Source: Rhyzopertha dominica (taxonomy: Eukaryota > Arthropoda > Insecta > Coleoptera > Bostrichidae). Taken from it: a DNA stretch of 64,000 nt. The notes below the pieces were generated by a model, which worked only from the letters and a program-made list of their open reading frames with translations, was not told the origin of the DNA and made no database searches. Below, in pieces: positions 34,820-47,289 of the stretch. The number at the start of each line of letters is the position of its first letter. Positions within the stretch are counted from its first letter, which is position 1. Position numbers and translations under genes: made by a program. The DNA is taken from NCBI GenBank assembly GCA_025024175.1, contig QCXZ01000001.1, forward strand, positions 22,630,001 through 22,694,000, in the 5' to 3' direction.

Positions 34820-35280
34820 AACGTTTTTGAGCCAAGAACTAACGAAGATGATGATGCTGACCGCAGAGCACAATTTTGCAAAACCATTTTACAATAACGC
34901 TTGAATGATAACGAAGAATTCTCAAGTCGCCCCAAAATATATTTTTCGACAAGACACAGTAAACTGGCAAAGCTGTAGATATTGGTATATTCAAAATATA
35001 CGTACAGCGGAAAATGTAAAGTTTCCACAATATCTTAACTTTTGGGCTGGAATTGCATGTAGGTAACTCTTGGATACTTGGATCTATTATTCTTTATACA
35101 GACGGGTTATTGGTCAAATATACATTGAATTTTTTTGAGACGAATTAGTCTCTGCAGTCTTCACTTGTAGTGCGTTACCCAATCGGAAAGATCCAGATCT
35201 GCTCAAGAAGACGATATGGTATCAACAAGACGGTACACCATCCCATTTTGCAGAGGATCGGTCGTGAAGATATAACCTAC
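34820..35280 (+). pseudogene. Decayed DD41D-type transposase
   Basis: Scattered over three frames are SQELTEDDD-like, RRAQFCKTILQ, CRYWY, PQYLNFWAGI and WYQQDGTPSHFAED (about 35215-35258), in the order found in the transposase at 59004. The QDG box holds the second catalytic Asp. Multiple stops and frameshifts show an old copy, and no inverted terminal repeats were found. Confidence 0.6.
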
Positions 35281-37556
35281 GTATTTGGCTGTATAATAGG
35301 GAATAAACTCCTCATAAATAAAAAAAGTCTATGAACGNACCGCGTTTGCTAATAGTTTAATTTAGGAAGTATAAATAAAATACTCTATATTCTACATAGC
35401 CAATTTACTCTTAGTTGCTATCGTATGGAATATCTAACTTTGAGTGGCATTACTAAGATTAGGTGTCTGATATTAGGTATTCTTTATGTCGAAGCTTTTA
35501 TTGCTATTTAAGCAACTCTTGCACCACTGCACTGGTTAGATTAACGTTATGCAAACCCAGTGATACAAACATTAGCACAGACGACGAACCTGAAATTAAT
35601 TTAAGTAGACAAAATCGACATCTAAAATTGAAAGAAATTCTGTTTGTCTCAAAAACACTAAAACAAAAAGAAAATTTGGTAACGAGATTCTCAACCAATA
35701 ATAAAGGAATGTTTATTCGTTAGCACATGGAAATATGAAAAATCACCATCATTATAAATCTTATGCAAGAATGGGCCCTAGACAAGCACAAGTACAGGTA
35801 CCCCGGCATAAAAACTGAACCGCTAACACTGGTGATTATTTTACCATGGTGTTTGTTGACTAACACCTAGCCGAACGTAAAATAGAGAGGCGCCATGGCC
35901 CGCCTCCCGTGCGCTTATGCTATTATGTTGTTCCAATCAGGACAAAAGGGGACTCATAGTAAATTATGTCCACGCCTTAACTGGAGCGCTTTCGTAATAA
36001 ATGCGAACTCACGTGACGGTGAAGATTCCATTTTTATAACTGGTATGAATTAAATTTGAATAATTGCATGCATCAGGTAAATATTAGAAAAAAACGGGTC
36101 CTTCGATTTAACGTTCTTGCATTCAATTTTCAGTATGGACTCCAGTTTGTTACATCCTTAATCCTTAATGAACGCTGCATATTTTTTCCTAATTTTTAAT
36201 CATGAAAGGCCCCACATTATAAACAACACCGTTATTTTATGTGGTAACTAGCCAAAAATTATTAATACTACAACGCATTGTGTCATTTAATTGATAGAAA
36301 ATTACTACCCAAACTTTTTTTGCCTCTGGCAATATATCTAATCAACTCACTAAGTATATTAAATCATCTAGAAACGCCACGGTTGTCTTGAACGATATGA
36401 AATATTTGTATCTATCTGATATATTCACATATAAAATTTCGTCATAATCCTTCAAAACAAGCATGATGATTAAGGGACTACATATCAATACATGTTGTTA
36501 AATTTAAGTTCGTCACTTTGATGAAGTATTCTAGATAAACATCACGAATGTGAATGCATTGCTATAACTGAACCGCTGCAAATGATGAATTTGTGCAAAA
36601 TACATAAAACAGTTTTAAGTTTTATCATTAACTGCTATAAAGTGCCTCAAACGTTCTTAAGATTATTGAACCAATTATGGCTGAGCGGAATACGTCAATT
36701 GTATTTGGTGAAATACTTTAACGAAAATCAAATTGCCTGTAAATATTTAAATAAATAATAGTCTGTTCTTTCATTACAGGTAAAAAAATAACGTCTCTTT
36801 ATGCGTTTAATAAAAAATGTCGTGTGAAGTTGGTGCAAAATAGAGAAAACTTTTGGTTATAAATTATTAGATAATAGTCGTCTATAAGTCATGCGCAAAA
36901 GATTTTCATAATGACACAAACAAATCAAAAGTAGAAACCAAAGAAGCAGAGTGTCTGTGAAGAGCTTCAGGGAGAAATCAGTGTCAGTTTAGAAGCGGCA
37001 AAGAATCAACGATTACATTAATTGTATTTCTGAAAAGATAAAAATAAATTGTTTTGCTTGTTGCAGTCTTTGTGGTTTACTTATTTCATACTAAATAAAA
37101 TCCTACAGATATGTAAGAGTACAGATATTTCCAAATATCTGCAATTAATTGCGTTTCTTGAAAAGAACAAAATGAAGGATACTCAAACAATAAATTGAAT
37201 GTTCTGATGTTTCCTTTCACTGAACTTTCCAAAGCCGAATTGTGCACCAATATAAGAAGTATCGCAAATTAAAGCTAAAAATTATTGGCCATCCCAGACT
37301 CTTTTATTTGTTACCGAAACAAAAACTGTACTATGTAAACCGTAGCTATCGATACATTTTACGAAATGCCGAAACTATGAAAAACCAGCCAAGGCTTGAA
37401 AAGTCGAATGTGGGAAGCACATATGTCTCATAATACATGGAATCTATGCACCTGGCTAGAGTAAAATACTTTAAGGAAATTAATAAAAACTGAGATAAAA
37501 CTTGAAATAATTAATCCTTAATGCTGAAAATAAACTGGAAACTGAAGTAAAAATTT
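35281..37556. other. Intergenic, nothing recognised
   Basis: AT-rich sequence, slightly more GC-rich at about 35780-36010, with only short open frames. Confidence 0.5.
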
Positions 37557-37907
37557 AGATGGCAATGCCATCTGTCCGCATTACACTGACATGTTGACAA
37601 AGCCACCTGGCTGCCTTAACGCGTACTGCTTCCTAAAGGAAATGACCTGTAGCCTGAAAAATTGGCATGCAACTGCATACTTCAATTTGACAGCAGGCCC
37701 CCACGGCACTTTTTGCTAGCGGGCAAGAGCCGACATACATTAAAATGCATGTCTATGCTGNGNTGTCTGCACCTCAACCAACTGCAGATAGATCTATTTC
37801 GCNGTCATTACAGCTCATCAGTGCAGTTTAGGTCTAATGCAGACAGCACGGCATAGAACTGGTTTTGCCTATATACCAAAGCAATGGTATGATGTAAGTA
37901 AGAATTT
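37557..37907 (+). repeat. Palindromic repeat family, copy A
   Basis: It starts at the hairpin AGATGGCAATGCCATCT and is followed head-to-tail by copy B, a tandem period of 351 bp. The 82-bp module (37764-37845) is bounded by TGTCTGCA and TGCAGACA and is in reversed orientation relative to copies B and C. Confidence 0.85.
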
Positions 37908-38224
37908 AGATGGCAATGCCATCTGTCAGCATTACACTGACATGATGACAAAGCCACCTAGCTGCCTTAACTGGCACTACTTCCTAAAGGAAGTGACCTG
38001 TAGCGTGACAAATTGACATGCAACTGCATACTTCAATTTGACAGCAGGCCCCCACGGCACTTTTTGTTAGCGGGCAAGAACCGACATACATTAAAATGCA
38101 TGCCTGTGCCGTGCTGTCTGCACTAGACCTAAACTGCACTGATGAGCTGTAATGACAGCGAAATAGATCTATCTGCAGTTGGTTGAGGTGCAGACAGCAC
38201 AGCACAGACATGCATTTTAAATTG
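37908..38224 (+). repeat. Palindromic repeat family, copy B
   Basis: Same start as copy A and nearly identical through the first 200 bp. The module (38115-38196) is in the opposite orientation to copy A. Here it is flanked by longer inverted repeats of about 30 bp ending in the GCATTTTA sequence. It has no coding capacity beyond a short frame produced by the repeat. Confidence 0.85.
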
Positions 38225-38629
38225 GAAACTGACCCAAAAAAAGCTATGGGCATATGTCGCCTTAACGAGAAATGTTAGTAGTGGATGCTGAATACTTCGA
38301 TGATTGTCGATGCCTTCGCTTGCCTCTTCAGCTCCCTGCTCTCAAGTGACAATAAGGCATGTGCCAGTAGGGGATAGAACCTGCAACTCATCGAACATAT
38401 TTCACAGGTTTTTTTTAGTGAATGCAAGGTTATTAAGGCAGCGAAAAAACTTAAACCTAATCTTTATATGGGCCAAGATAACATTTCTTCATCTCTGGTT
38501 AGAGATACCTAATGCATCTCGTGCTTATCACAGACTTTAGTGTATAGTTAACCCTTGTTTTATCCAGTGATAAGTATCTAGTTGGGTGAAAGATTTGTAA
38601 GCTATAACCAGTATTTAAGAGTGGCAGCA

Positions 38630-39560
38630 GATACTTTATCTAAAATTATAGAGCAATAACAAATATTTTTATTCTTCTAGATTGTTAGAATCGATTATTA
38701 CGAACATCCTTTATTGTAATGTACGTAATGCGCTTAGCGGTAGTCAACAAGTCAACACGGTTTTCTCAAGGGGTGGAGCACTGCTTCCAAACTTTGTGAT
38801 GTTTTATATTATGTATCGAAAGGCTTGCATGTGAAGAAGCAAGTTGGTGTTTTATGCACTCTTGAATAAGTCTGTAAAGTAGGTTTATGTGATTATTTGA
38901 TTGAACTTTTTTAATCTTTGTTATACAAATTAGAAAGCAATCCGTTGGGTATAGAGGATACAGCTCGTTCCCATATACCACTACAAGTATTCGAGGCTCC
39001 AATTTAGGGCCGATTTATTTCAATGATGCACTATAACATCTCTAGAGGATGTCACCGTCTCCAACCCGATTTGGATACGTTCAGTAGAACAATGATACGA
39101 GTTTAGATTAGAAGGCCAGGTTATATCGAGGGTAAATCAAATTAGAGATTTTGGTATCATAGTGGACTTCCATCAGTTCACAGTCTGCAAAGACGTTTGG
39201 ATTTATAGCCAAGAATATTAAGGAGTTCACGGCAATTCAGGTTATATTCTCCTTGCACTTTTCATTTATTCAATTGTAAATTAGAGTATTGCTCAATTGT
39301 ATAGAACCCTTATCACCTAAACCAAATTACATATTCCTGGAACGCATTCAACCCAAGTTTTGTGGATATGTATGCTACCAGAAATGTGGTATTACCCCAC
39401 AAAATACTGCTCATCCCATGCTTTACTAGCTGAATTAAACTTGCAACCACTACAATTGCGTAAAAAGGTAGCTACACATGGCTTTTTGTATAAACTAATC
39501 TACAAGCAAATAACAGTTAGTTATGGCTATTAAGTAAAATTAATGTTTGCGTCCTTCGTT
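38630..39560 (+). mobile_element. CR1/Jockey-like LINE reverse transcriptase remnant
   Basis: The plus strand shows, in order but in shifting frames, QHGFLKGWSTASN (about 38755-38793), IRGSNLGPIYFNDA (about 38988-39028), a RVNQIRDFGIIVD segment (39132-39170) and a C-terminal LNLQPLQLRKKVATHGFLYK stretch (39435-39494). These are the template-grip, palm and thumb motifs of non-LTR reverse transcriptase. The aspartate pair is not recognisable. It is highly degraded and lacks both ends. Confidence 0.65.
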
Positions 39561-40330
39561 TGAACACTAAAAACCCGTAACATTCTATGTGGAGTATTTT
39601 CGAACTCACCCGTTAATAACATTTGCAGATACTACAACTCCGTCTCATATTGTGTGCAAGAAATTGTGTCATTTCGTTGCAAATCAAAATTGAATGTTAT
39701 TTTTAAAGTAGTAACAAGATGCAGCATTTTAATAAGTGCACAAGAGCTACACGATCGATTCAAGAAATTTAGTAGGTAGCTACTTTATGAACATTGATTA
39801 TGATGGTAGCAAAAAGGGTTGCATTCAAAATATTACATTAAATTCTATTTGGCATCAGTAATTTATGCTTTTCCTGTAATTTCAACTTTTGCTTGTAATA
39901 AAAAACTACTGTTGCATATTTTTGTAGAATACTTTTATGATAATCTATACTTAGCTAGTCCTATAATAGTTCTAGCCTATAAAGCCTATGATTTTTTCCA
40001 AACAAATATTTTTAAGGAGTCGCTTTATTAATTACAGTGGTAAGGGTTTCTCTTATATTTTTTAGATTTTAATCAAACAACACTCAGCTCGCACTTTATT
40101 TACAGGATTCTTGTGATGTAAGTTAAAGACAGTTTCGTGTGGAAATGAGAAAAATTAACATGTCTTTAAAAAAATTATTTTTGAAGAAATAAAAAGAAAA
40201 GCTCTCTTCTTTAAAAAAAGACGCATTTGAAGAAAATAGAGAANACGTAAAAATGCTTTTATCATGATATTCCAGAGTTTCTCAGCCTGTCTACAAACGA
40301 CTTGTCAGTTTAGCACTTACTCATTTCACT
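39561..40330. other. Intergenic, nothing recognised
   Basis: AT-rich with one 70-codon open frame of no recognisable family. Confidence 0.45.
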
Positions 40331-40339
40331 CATTTAACA

Positions 40340-40640
40340 CAAAATCGGGCCCCAGGTAGGATATTCCCCTTCTGATTGGCGGCAGCATAAGAAAAACGAC
40401 GTCCGACCGGTCTCGTAGACCTGCCAGCTCACCGGCTATTGCAATATGTAAATTAGATAAGCAAGACGGACAGCATCGGCCCCGTCTGCCACCACCTCGG
40501 CTCCAGGACCCGTCCAATAAAAAATGCTCCTTCAGTTTGCCGGACGCGCTCCGTGCTTTCATATATTGAAAAAATCGGACGCCGAATAGCAAACATTGAC
40601 GCATTGTGCAGGTCGATTTGTATTGTGGCGATGCGGTGAC
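40340..40640. other. GC-rich island with CCAAT motifs
   Basis: A GC-rich block in AT-rich surroundings. On the minus strand it has a GCCGCCAATCAGAAG CCAAT-box-like sequence (about 40385-40371) and another TATTGGACGG-like one. Overlapping open frames on the minus strand have no recognised domain. It could be a promoter or enhancer of a gene outside the window. Confidence 0.3.
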
Positions 40641-41280
40641 CCGACAAGAAGAAATTCGTGTTTGTGTTGTTGTGTGACGCTGACGTATTTCACCTGAGGA
40701 GTTTTTATCAAAAGGTAAACAACCAGTTCATTAACGTGTTGTTCATTGCGGAATATTAGTGTAGTAAAGATAAACGGGCGTTTAGCATGTCGAAACTTTA
40801 TGTACGACATCGTTATTAATCGAAAAGAAGAATGAAATGGCAGAGAATGAAATTTTTTGTTACTTTACATGTTTGAACACAGAAAGAAGTCAAATTGATG
40901 CTGCATTACATAGATTTCATTTTGTAATATCTATTTTACAATCAAAAATGCCTACTAAAAGTTGCGGTCGTAACAATGGAATTCAAATTATGTTTCTACA
41001 CCATCACTATATGTTTTCTCCGTGTATTTTTAATATTTTATGTGGTCCACTGAAAACAACGCCCGAACACGTCAATTTTATATTTAATAGGGACACTTAA
41101 ATATGTACTTAGCATTTGCGCCTCTTCCACCCCTAAAAACATGAAATAATTTTTTTAAGAGGAAAACTGGTAAAAATGTGCAGTTCTTTAACTTCTTTGG
41201 ATACTTGATTTACAATGTAATCATTAAGGAAGGTACACACTTCAATGGGACTTTTCAGAGCTTAGCCCTCATGATAATAT
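40641..41280. other. Intergenic, nothing recognised
   Basis: An 87-codon plus-strand frame at 40837-41100 (starting MAENEIFCYF) matches no family I recognise; it is not called as a gene. Confidence 0.4.
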
Positions 41281-41289
41281 TAAAAGAGG

Positions 41290-42016
41290 ATATAATTTAT
41301 TTAGTAACTAAAAGCAAGAACTCAACAAATTTTTATTTCAAATGTTGTTTATTCATTAAAATGTGAAACTTGTGATAACACGTATGTAGGGCAAACATCC
41401 CAATGATTAAAAAACAGAATATCTTTACACAAGAGTCATCTCAATAATAAAAGAGACAGGTGTGCTCTAACAACACAAATTATAGATAACAACTGTTGGG
41501 ACAATGTAGATATTTTGGAAATTGAGCAAAATTATAATAAAAGGTTATTTTTGGAAATGTATCATATAAATAAAGTTTAAAATCCTATAAATAAAAAATC
41601 GGACACTCAAAATTTAAGTAATATATATACATTCTTGTTATCACAGATTTTGCATAAATAGCAAATATTTTTAAAAATTTAAAGTTGCTTGTTTATTTAA
41701 ATGAAATACAAAATTAAAAGCGATTTGTTATAAAACTTTTATGACAAATGCTGTTTTAGTGACTATATTGTCAGTGTGATAGTATTGGTTGGCGGTTTTG
41801 AAATTTGAATTTGAATTTGACACTACGTCTTATAATGTAATTTCGTATACAATTTTCGATAATTATAGAAGAATAATTTTAGAATAACGATTATTGTATA
41901 ATCTCAAATTTCCTGTAAGTAAACACCATTGTATTTATTATTAGTAGGTAACTTAAAGAAATTGACTTGTATTATATTGTAGTAGCCCTGATGAAGATCT
42001 AAATTAAAGATCGAAA
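41290..42016 (+). pseudogene. Penelope-like element GIY-YIG remnant and 3' region
   Basis: One frame from about 41330 to 41580 reads SNVVYSLKCETC, NTYVGQTS, KNRISLHKSHL and RLFLEMYHINKV, the GIY-YIG nuclease that nicks target DNA in Penelope-like elements. The variant VVY...YVG replaces the canonical GIY...YIG. A single in-frame stop follows SQ. The paired cysteines of the family's zinc motif (KCETCD) are kept. A hammerhead-like motif sits 400 bp downstream at 41988-42016. Reverse transcriptase is not visible upstream. Confidence 0.7.
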
Positions 42017-42019
42017 GTT

Positions 42020-45000
42020 TGACGTTGGAGAAAAGAGTGTTCTTAATTGAATAAAAAATGGTCGAATAGCCCCAAATATAAAAATTAATTTCAACTACGA
42101 CCGCTACTATCTTGAATCATTTTGAAATGGCCAGTGTCTGGTTCTCAAATTGTAAATGTCAAAAGTATACAGCATAACACAAATCTTGCATGTAGTCAAA
42201 GCTGATTCCTAAACTCCCAGGGTGTTCTTTGGGTAATTATTTATGTTTCTGTATTACTTTGGTCCTTCTCTTGTGAATCTTAAATTCTGTTGCACTAACC
42301 CTTTTGGCGTTATTATTTTCCAAATCTTAACGAATAATTTTCTTTGGAGTACTTGGATAAAATTCATATTTAATTTTTTTCGGGATATTACTTTATGAGA
42401 AGTTCAAACATAAAGCTTCGTTTAGTTTCGAGTACTACGATGTGAAATTTTATATAGAAATGATTCAATGTCTAAATTCTTCTGAAATTGACATTGGCCG
42501 ATAATTGTGCTTATTACACGTATGGTTAAAAGATTCGACATTATTAAGCAACTGATTTAAACGCTGGACAAAAATTTGCTTGGTAGTACAGGTCTTACAC
42601 GCTTCTCTCTCATTATATGGAAAACATCTAGGGTCCCAACACATTACCATTTTCTGGTACAACGTGTAAATTGCAATGTTCTGTACGCGCACTTATTGCA
42701 GGTCAAGTTTTTCAACAATACATTGTAACTAATGTAATTTCGGTAGTACATACGGTATGACAACTTAGTTTATTTAGATCCAGGACTAGAGATGACAAAA
42801 ACAGTTCTTTTTGGAGAGTCAGTTCGAGCGAGCTAGTTCCTGCAAAAGAGTCGTTCATTTAAACATTTATTCGCAAACGATTTAACAAACATACAACTTA
42901 CATCACAGCATAGCTACGACAGCTAACGTGTAAGTTGCACCATCTTCTATTATTCTATTAAAACCGATTAAGTGCCTCAAAAATTAACAAAATCATTTTA
43001 TTATGTTTTTGTACCATAATCTGCATCCAGACCGTTTCCTTTCTGAGGTAGTGTTCCCACAATCTTTCTAGATGTGAATACATATGATTCACATTTTGTA
43101 CTGCTGCTTTCCCTTGTTCACTTTCTATTTGGCTGCTATCACTTGACATTTTTTTAAATTTTATTTAAGGCTATATATTAAAACAATTATCATAAATGGC
43201 TATTGCAATAAATCATAAACACGCTCAATCACACTTAAAATAGCTAAGCCATTCAGTGAATACAAATCAACAGTGCCATCTTTTGAGAATAAGAACAGTT
43301 TAGGACTTGTACTACTCTTCTTCTCAACCATATTCAGTAAGTTGTACCTTCATTGAATTATATGTTATCTTTCTAGAATGGACTAATGTGCACAAACTGA
43401 TTGACGTCAATAAAAGGTTCAGATCACTTTGTCATTCAAATGTTTACTCGAATCTTTACTAGTGAGTATTTAATAAACTCCAGTGAAAATAATGTCCACA
43501 CATAGCACACACTTTTTGGCACTTATATTATTAGGACCCGAAACGCGTATGGATTTTACAATTTTATTTTTTTTTGTGTTCGAAAAATGTCACGTCAAAA
43601 ATGCCACAACTATTTGTGCAGTCTGTAGTTCTTGACGTTTCAACGGCTTTATCGATTTCTTCATTATGGAGTCCAAAGTTTATCCAATAATAGGAATCTA
43701 ACATACTTTGGTTGGACTTAGTTGTTTTAAAGTAGCTACCTAAGTGATTTTAGTTCAACCTAAGCTCTTGTATTTTCGGTTAATCTTCATGAGGTAATGA
43801 AACGATTTATATTTTCTCGTTATATAGATTCATTCAGCATCCGGTAGAAATCAGGTCTATATAAAAAAATTACTCGCTATAGTCTTTAATATATGAAGAG
43901 CGACGCATGTATATTAAAGGAGTTGAGCTGCACCAGATCCAGCACGCATTACTCATTACGATTCTACACTAGATCAAAAGAAGTCAAGGGACCAATAAAA
44001 TTAGGCTTCGAACAAAGTTTGTGTGATCTGGCCGTTACACAGAATGTCTGTCGCCAGAGAGATACATAAGTAGAATATAATAAAAGCCTAATGCCCAGTT
44101 GATGTAAAAACAGTAAAAACAAAAAAAAACAGTAAAAAAGTAAAAAAACTGTTAGTGGCTGTATTTTTGATACAGCTGTAAGTCTGATTATTATTCTAAT
44201 TAGTTTTATTTCACAACACTCATTGGGCAATCGACAATGTAGGTCTTTATACTTACAGACCGTACTAACCTAGGTAGTAGTTCGTAAACCCACCGCCAGA
44301 AGACCCATTACCGCTCTTCACAAAATGACCCCCAAGTTGCGGCGAATTGTCCATATCAAAAGGCCGAGAAAACAACTGATCGTAGCAAATTTTAATCAGA
44401 ACCTTATTAAGTAGACTGCTAAACCAATCTTTTCAAGACTATGAAGAACAAAGTTTCGTTGTTATGTAGGTAATGACGGATATTAGTTTTGCAAAAAATT
44501 ACAAAATTGCTACACCTTAGAAATTATTAAAACAAGTTTTCAGGTATTTCTAATCACAATTAATATAGAAAATTACAAGCATCGACTACAAACTTGACAA
44601 TAAAAAGGAAAAAACAGATTGATCTAAGTAGGTACTATAATGTCTATACAAGAACAAGAATGTAAGATGATAGAAAAGTTATATTACTGTTTTCAAGCAT
44701 TAATTTCTAACTTTCAAATTAATGACATTATAAAAGTGAAATTACTGGTAGGTCAGTATCAGTATTAAAGAGTCCTTATTAAACACTCAATTCCAAATAA
44801 TTAAATTTTGATTATAAAGTTTGTTATGTAAGCAGATATATAAAAATTTGACGAGAAGAAGGTAACTGGTGGCTACATAGGTATAAGGTTACATCCTGCG
44901 CAGTGACCATCCGACGGCAAAGCATGCTGTAAGGATATTCCTTTACAAAATCGAACTGAGTTAGTACCTGATCGGTTTTATCATTATGGGTGTATTTCTC

Positions 45001-45870
45001 TAGACAGTTAATTGCATGATTTGTTCAGAGCTTAAAATTATTACGTATGATTAAAAGCGAAAGGAACTTTACTCTGATAAGCATATCTATATTTTAGTGT
45101 TTTAGTAGTTCAAGGAAGCGTAAATAAAAATCGCAGCGTTATTCAGTATGTTATATGCTATATTACATTTACATTGTTACTCTCTTTAGGAATTAAGGAA
45201 ATGAATGTCAATAAATCAGTATTTAAAAACAAGCAGTTTGTCTTCGATATATTTTGAGTATAAAAAAACACAAATTTGCGACCAATTAAAATTAGCTCTT
45301 AGTAGACTCGTAGCAATCCCTCTTTATCTAAGGTGCCGGAGTCCAGATTAAACTAAAACGATAAATCTGATTTTCTATTTGTGGAGCATTAAGCCAACGA
45401 ATCTAGGCTAAGCAAACCGCACCGACAATGCATAACGTAATTTATTAATGTGCCCCCGTGACTCTCGAGGCTTAAATGTAATTTAACGGATGCAACTTTC
45501 ACACTCAGCTAAGTGTGCCACCACCGACTACTGAAACTGTGAAGATCGGCTTGCATAGGAACATCTTTTATCCTTTATCTGCGTCCGATGGTATACAAGC
45601 ATTTTATTTTGTAACAGAAATTCTATTCATGTAGAGCTTGATTCGTATTTATATATTTTTACATTTCTTATATGTGTATAATGAAATCTTTCTACAACAC
45701 CTAAAATTCTTCGAATTCTTTTTTGTTCCTTACTACTTTCTTGGCCATCGCCAAAATTACCCAGTATGACCATGAAGAAATCAAAATAAAACAATATATT
45801 TTTTATCGCGTTTGGATATAATCTTTAACCTCAATGGATTTATTAAATATTTTGATTATTGATTAATAAC
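42020..45870. other. Gene desert, nothing recognised
   Basis: About 3.9 kb without a supported feature. The part at 45330-45570 is less AT-rich and could be regulatory, but no specific site stands out. Confidence 0.45.
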
Positions 45871-45879
45871 TCACCGTCT

Positions 45880-46240
45880 TCGAAACGATTTGTTTTGGTT
45901 TGTTCTCAAAATGGGCCAATACTGCCGCCCGCAGCTCATCTTCATTATTAAAACGTCTACCCGAAGGTTTTTCTTTAAATACTCAAATATGTAGGTAACA
46001 GTCACTTATGTGGACTATAAAGGGGATAGATCTATTTGATCATCACAGTTCAATATAACGGCCTGTGCGACAGCAGCAGTATGAACTGGTGTATATTGCC
46101 TCGCAATTCATTCCCAAATGATCATGCAGAATCCTGCGAACACTGCTTACATCAGGAAGTTTTGACATTTCTGATATTTCTTCACTTAACAACACGGCGT
46201 TCAAGATGCTCTCAATTCAAAACTACATGACATATGGCAT
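45880..46240 (-). pseudogene. Mariner-like transposase fragment, internally deleted
   Basis: The minus strand has a helix-turn-helix-like SSVRRILHDHLGMN segment (about 46147-46107), and further on NNEDELRAAVLAHFENKPKQ (45949-45890), which resembles the C-terminal end of mariner-type transposases. The catalytic core between them is missing. No inverted ends found. Confidence 0.4.
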
Positions 46241-46970
46241 TAATTTTTTCCCAAGGATTACTAAGACATGCACCTATAGAAGTCCTAATATCGTTTCCGG
46301 TGAAAAATTTTGTTCTAAAGCAGGCCGGAAATTTTTGGCGCTTACGATGTTTTAAATTGAAAAAAAATGTATACCATATCAAGGTCTAGCCTTCTGCAAT
46401 TATTTATGTTGCTGTAGACTTTAATATTACTTCCAAAAAAATTTCTTTCGGTATAATTAATAGAATCAAAATACAACTCAGAATAGTTGAAAATTATTGA
46501 AAATGAATACTAGTGGGTACTTAAATACCAATTTTTATCAAGTACATACAAAAAAGAAAGTGAAATACAGATTTAAAAATAAAATAGAAAATAAGCGGTA
46601 ATGGTGTTTTAAGTGAGAATACTATAAACCAAGAATTTAATGTCAGTAGTGCCAAATAAAGCTCGTTTTCCGTTCTATACAAGCGAGTCAATGTTCATAA
46701 CAATTTTACTATTACTATAGAATATTTATTATTTATCTTCAAGCCATTTCCACCCAGACCATCATTACCCTTATATAAGGCCAGTTTCAAAAACTTTTCA
46801 AATGTTTACTAGAAAGTAAGCACAGTGTTTTTCTGGTATATCGGTACTTGTGGGCTTGGATTATCATTACAGGCTCCTTCAAAATCGTTAGCTCTGCTAC
46901 TGTGACTGCTATTGTGGCTGCATATGGTGGTTTGTTAAGATGTTCAACTAACTCCATGTCCAACCGTTTG
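46241..46970. other. Intergenic, nothing recognised
   Basis: AT-rich, no supported feature. Confidence 0.45.
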
Positions 46971-46972
46971 AT

Positions 46973-47285
46973 TTATTTCTGTATCACCTGTTTGATCCAC
47001 TTTTCCTGAATCGGGACTCCTTCTGCACCTTTTTCCTCTAACTTGTCTATCAACTCTTTTGAGGTGTGGAACTTTAGGTACACATGTAAATCTGCTGCCC
47101 TGTGCAGTTTGTTTTCAAAAATTTGAAATATTGCTTCAGTTTGTTTCATAGATCTAAAGTATGCCACATCAAAAGGCTGGGAAATATGTGTGACATTCTC
47201 TGTCAGCAGTAAAACGTATATTATTCTGTTCGCGCTCATTCACAACCCTCTTATTCAAGTGTGATCGATTGTGGCCTTAGTTCCT
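46973..47285 (-). pseudogene. Pogo/jerky-like transposase C-terminus
   Basis: On the minus strand, NRSHLNKRVVNEREQNNI is followed in a shifted frame by NVTHISQPFDVAYFRSMKQ (about 47195-47140), the block that holds the third catalytic Asp of DDE_1 (pogo/Tigger) transposases. The C-terminal continuation ends at 46973. The DNA-binding domain and the first two acidic residues are missing, and the frame is broken. It could come from a pogo element or a jerky-type derivative. Confidence 0.6.
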
Positions 47286-47289
47286 TCTT

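Noticed and set aside
37557..38224. CRISPR-like or satellite array
   Set aside because: There are only two tandem units of 351 bp, with no spacers, in a eukaryotic genome.
37662..38253. Two related open frames near 37.7 and 38.1 kb
   Set aside because: They are produced by the repeat copies and their flipped module; the similarity of their products follows from the inversion, not from a gene pair.
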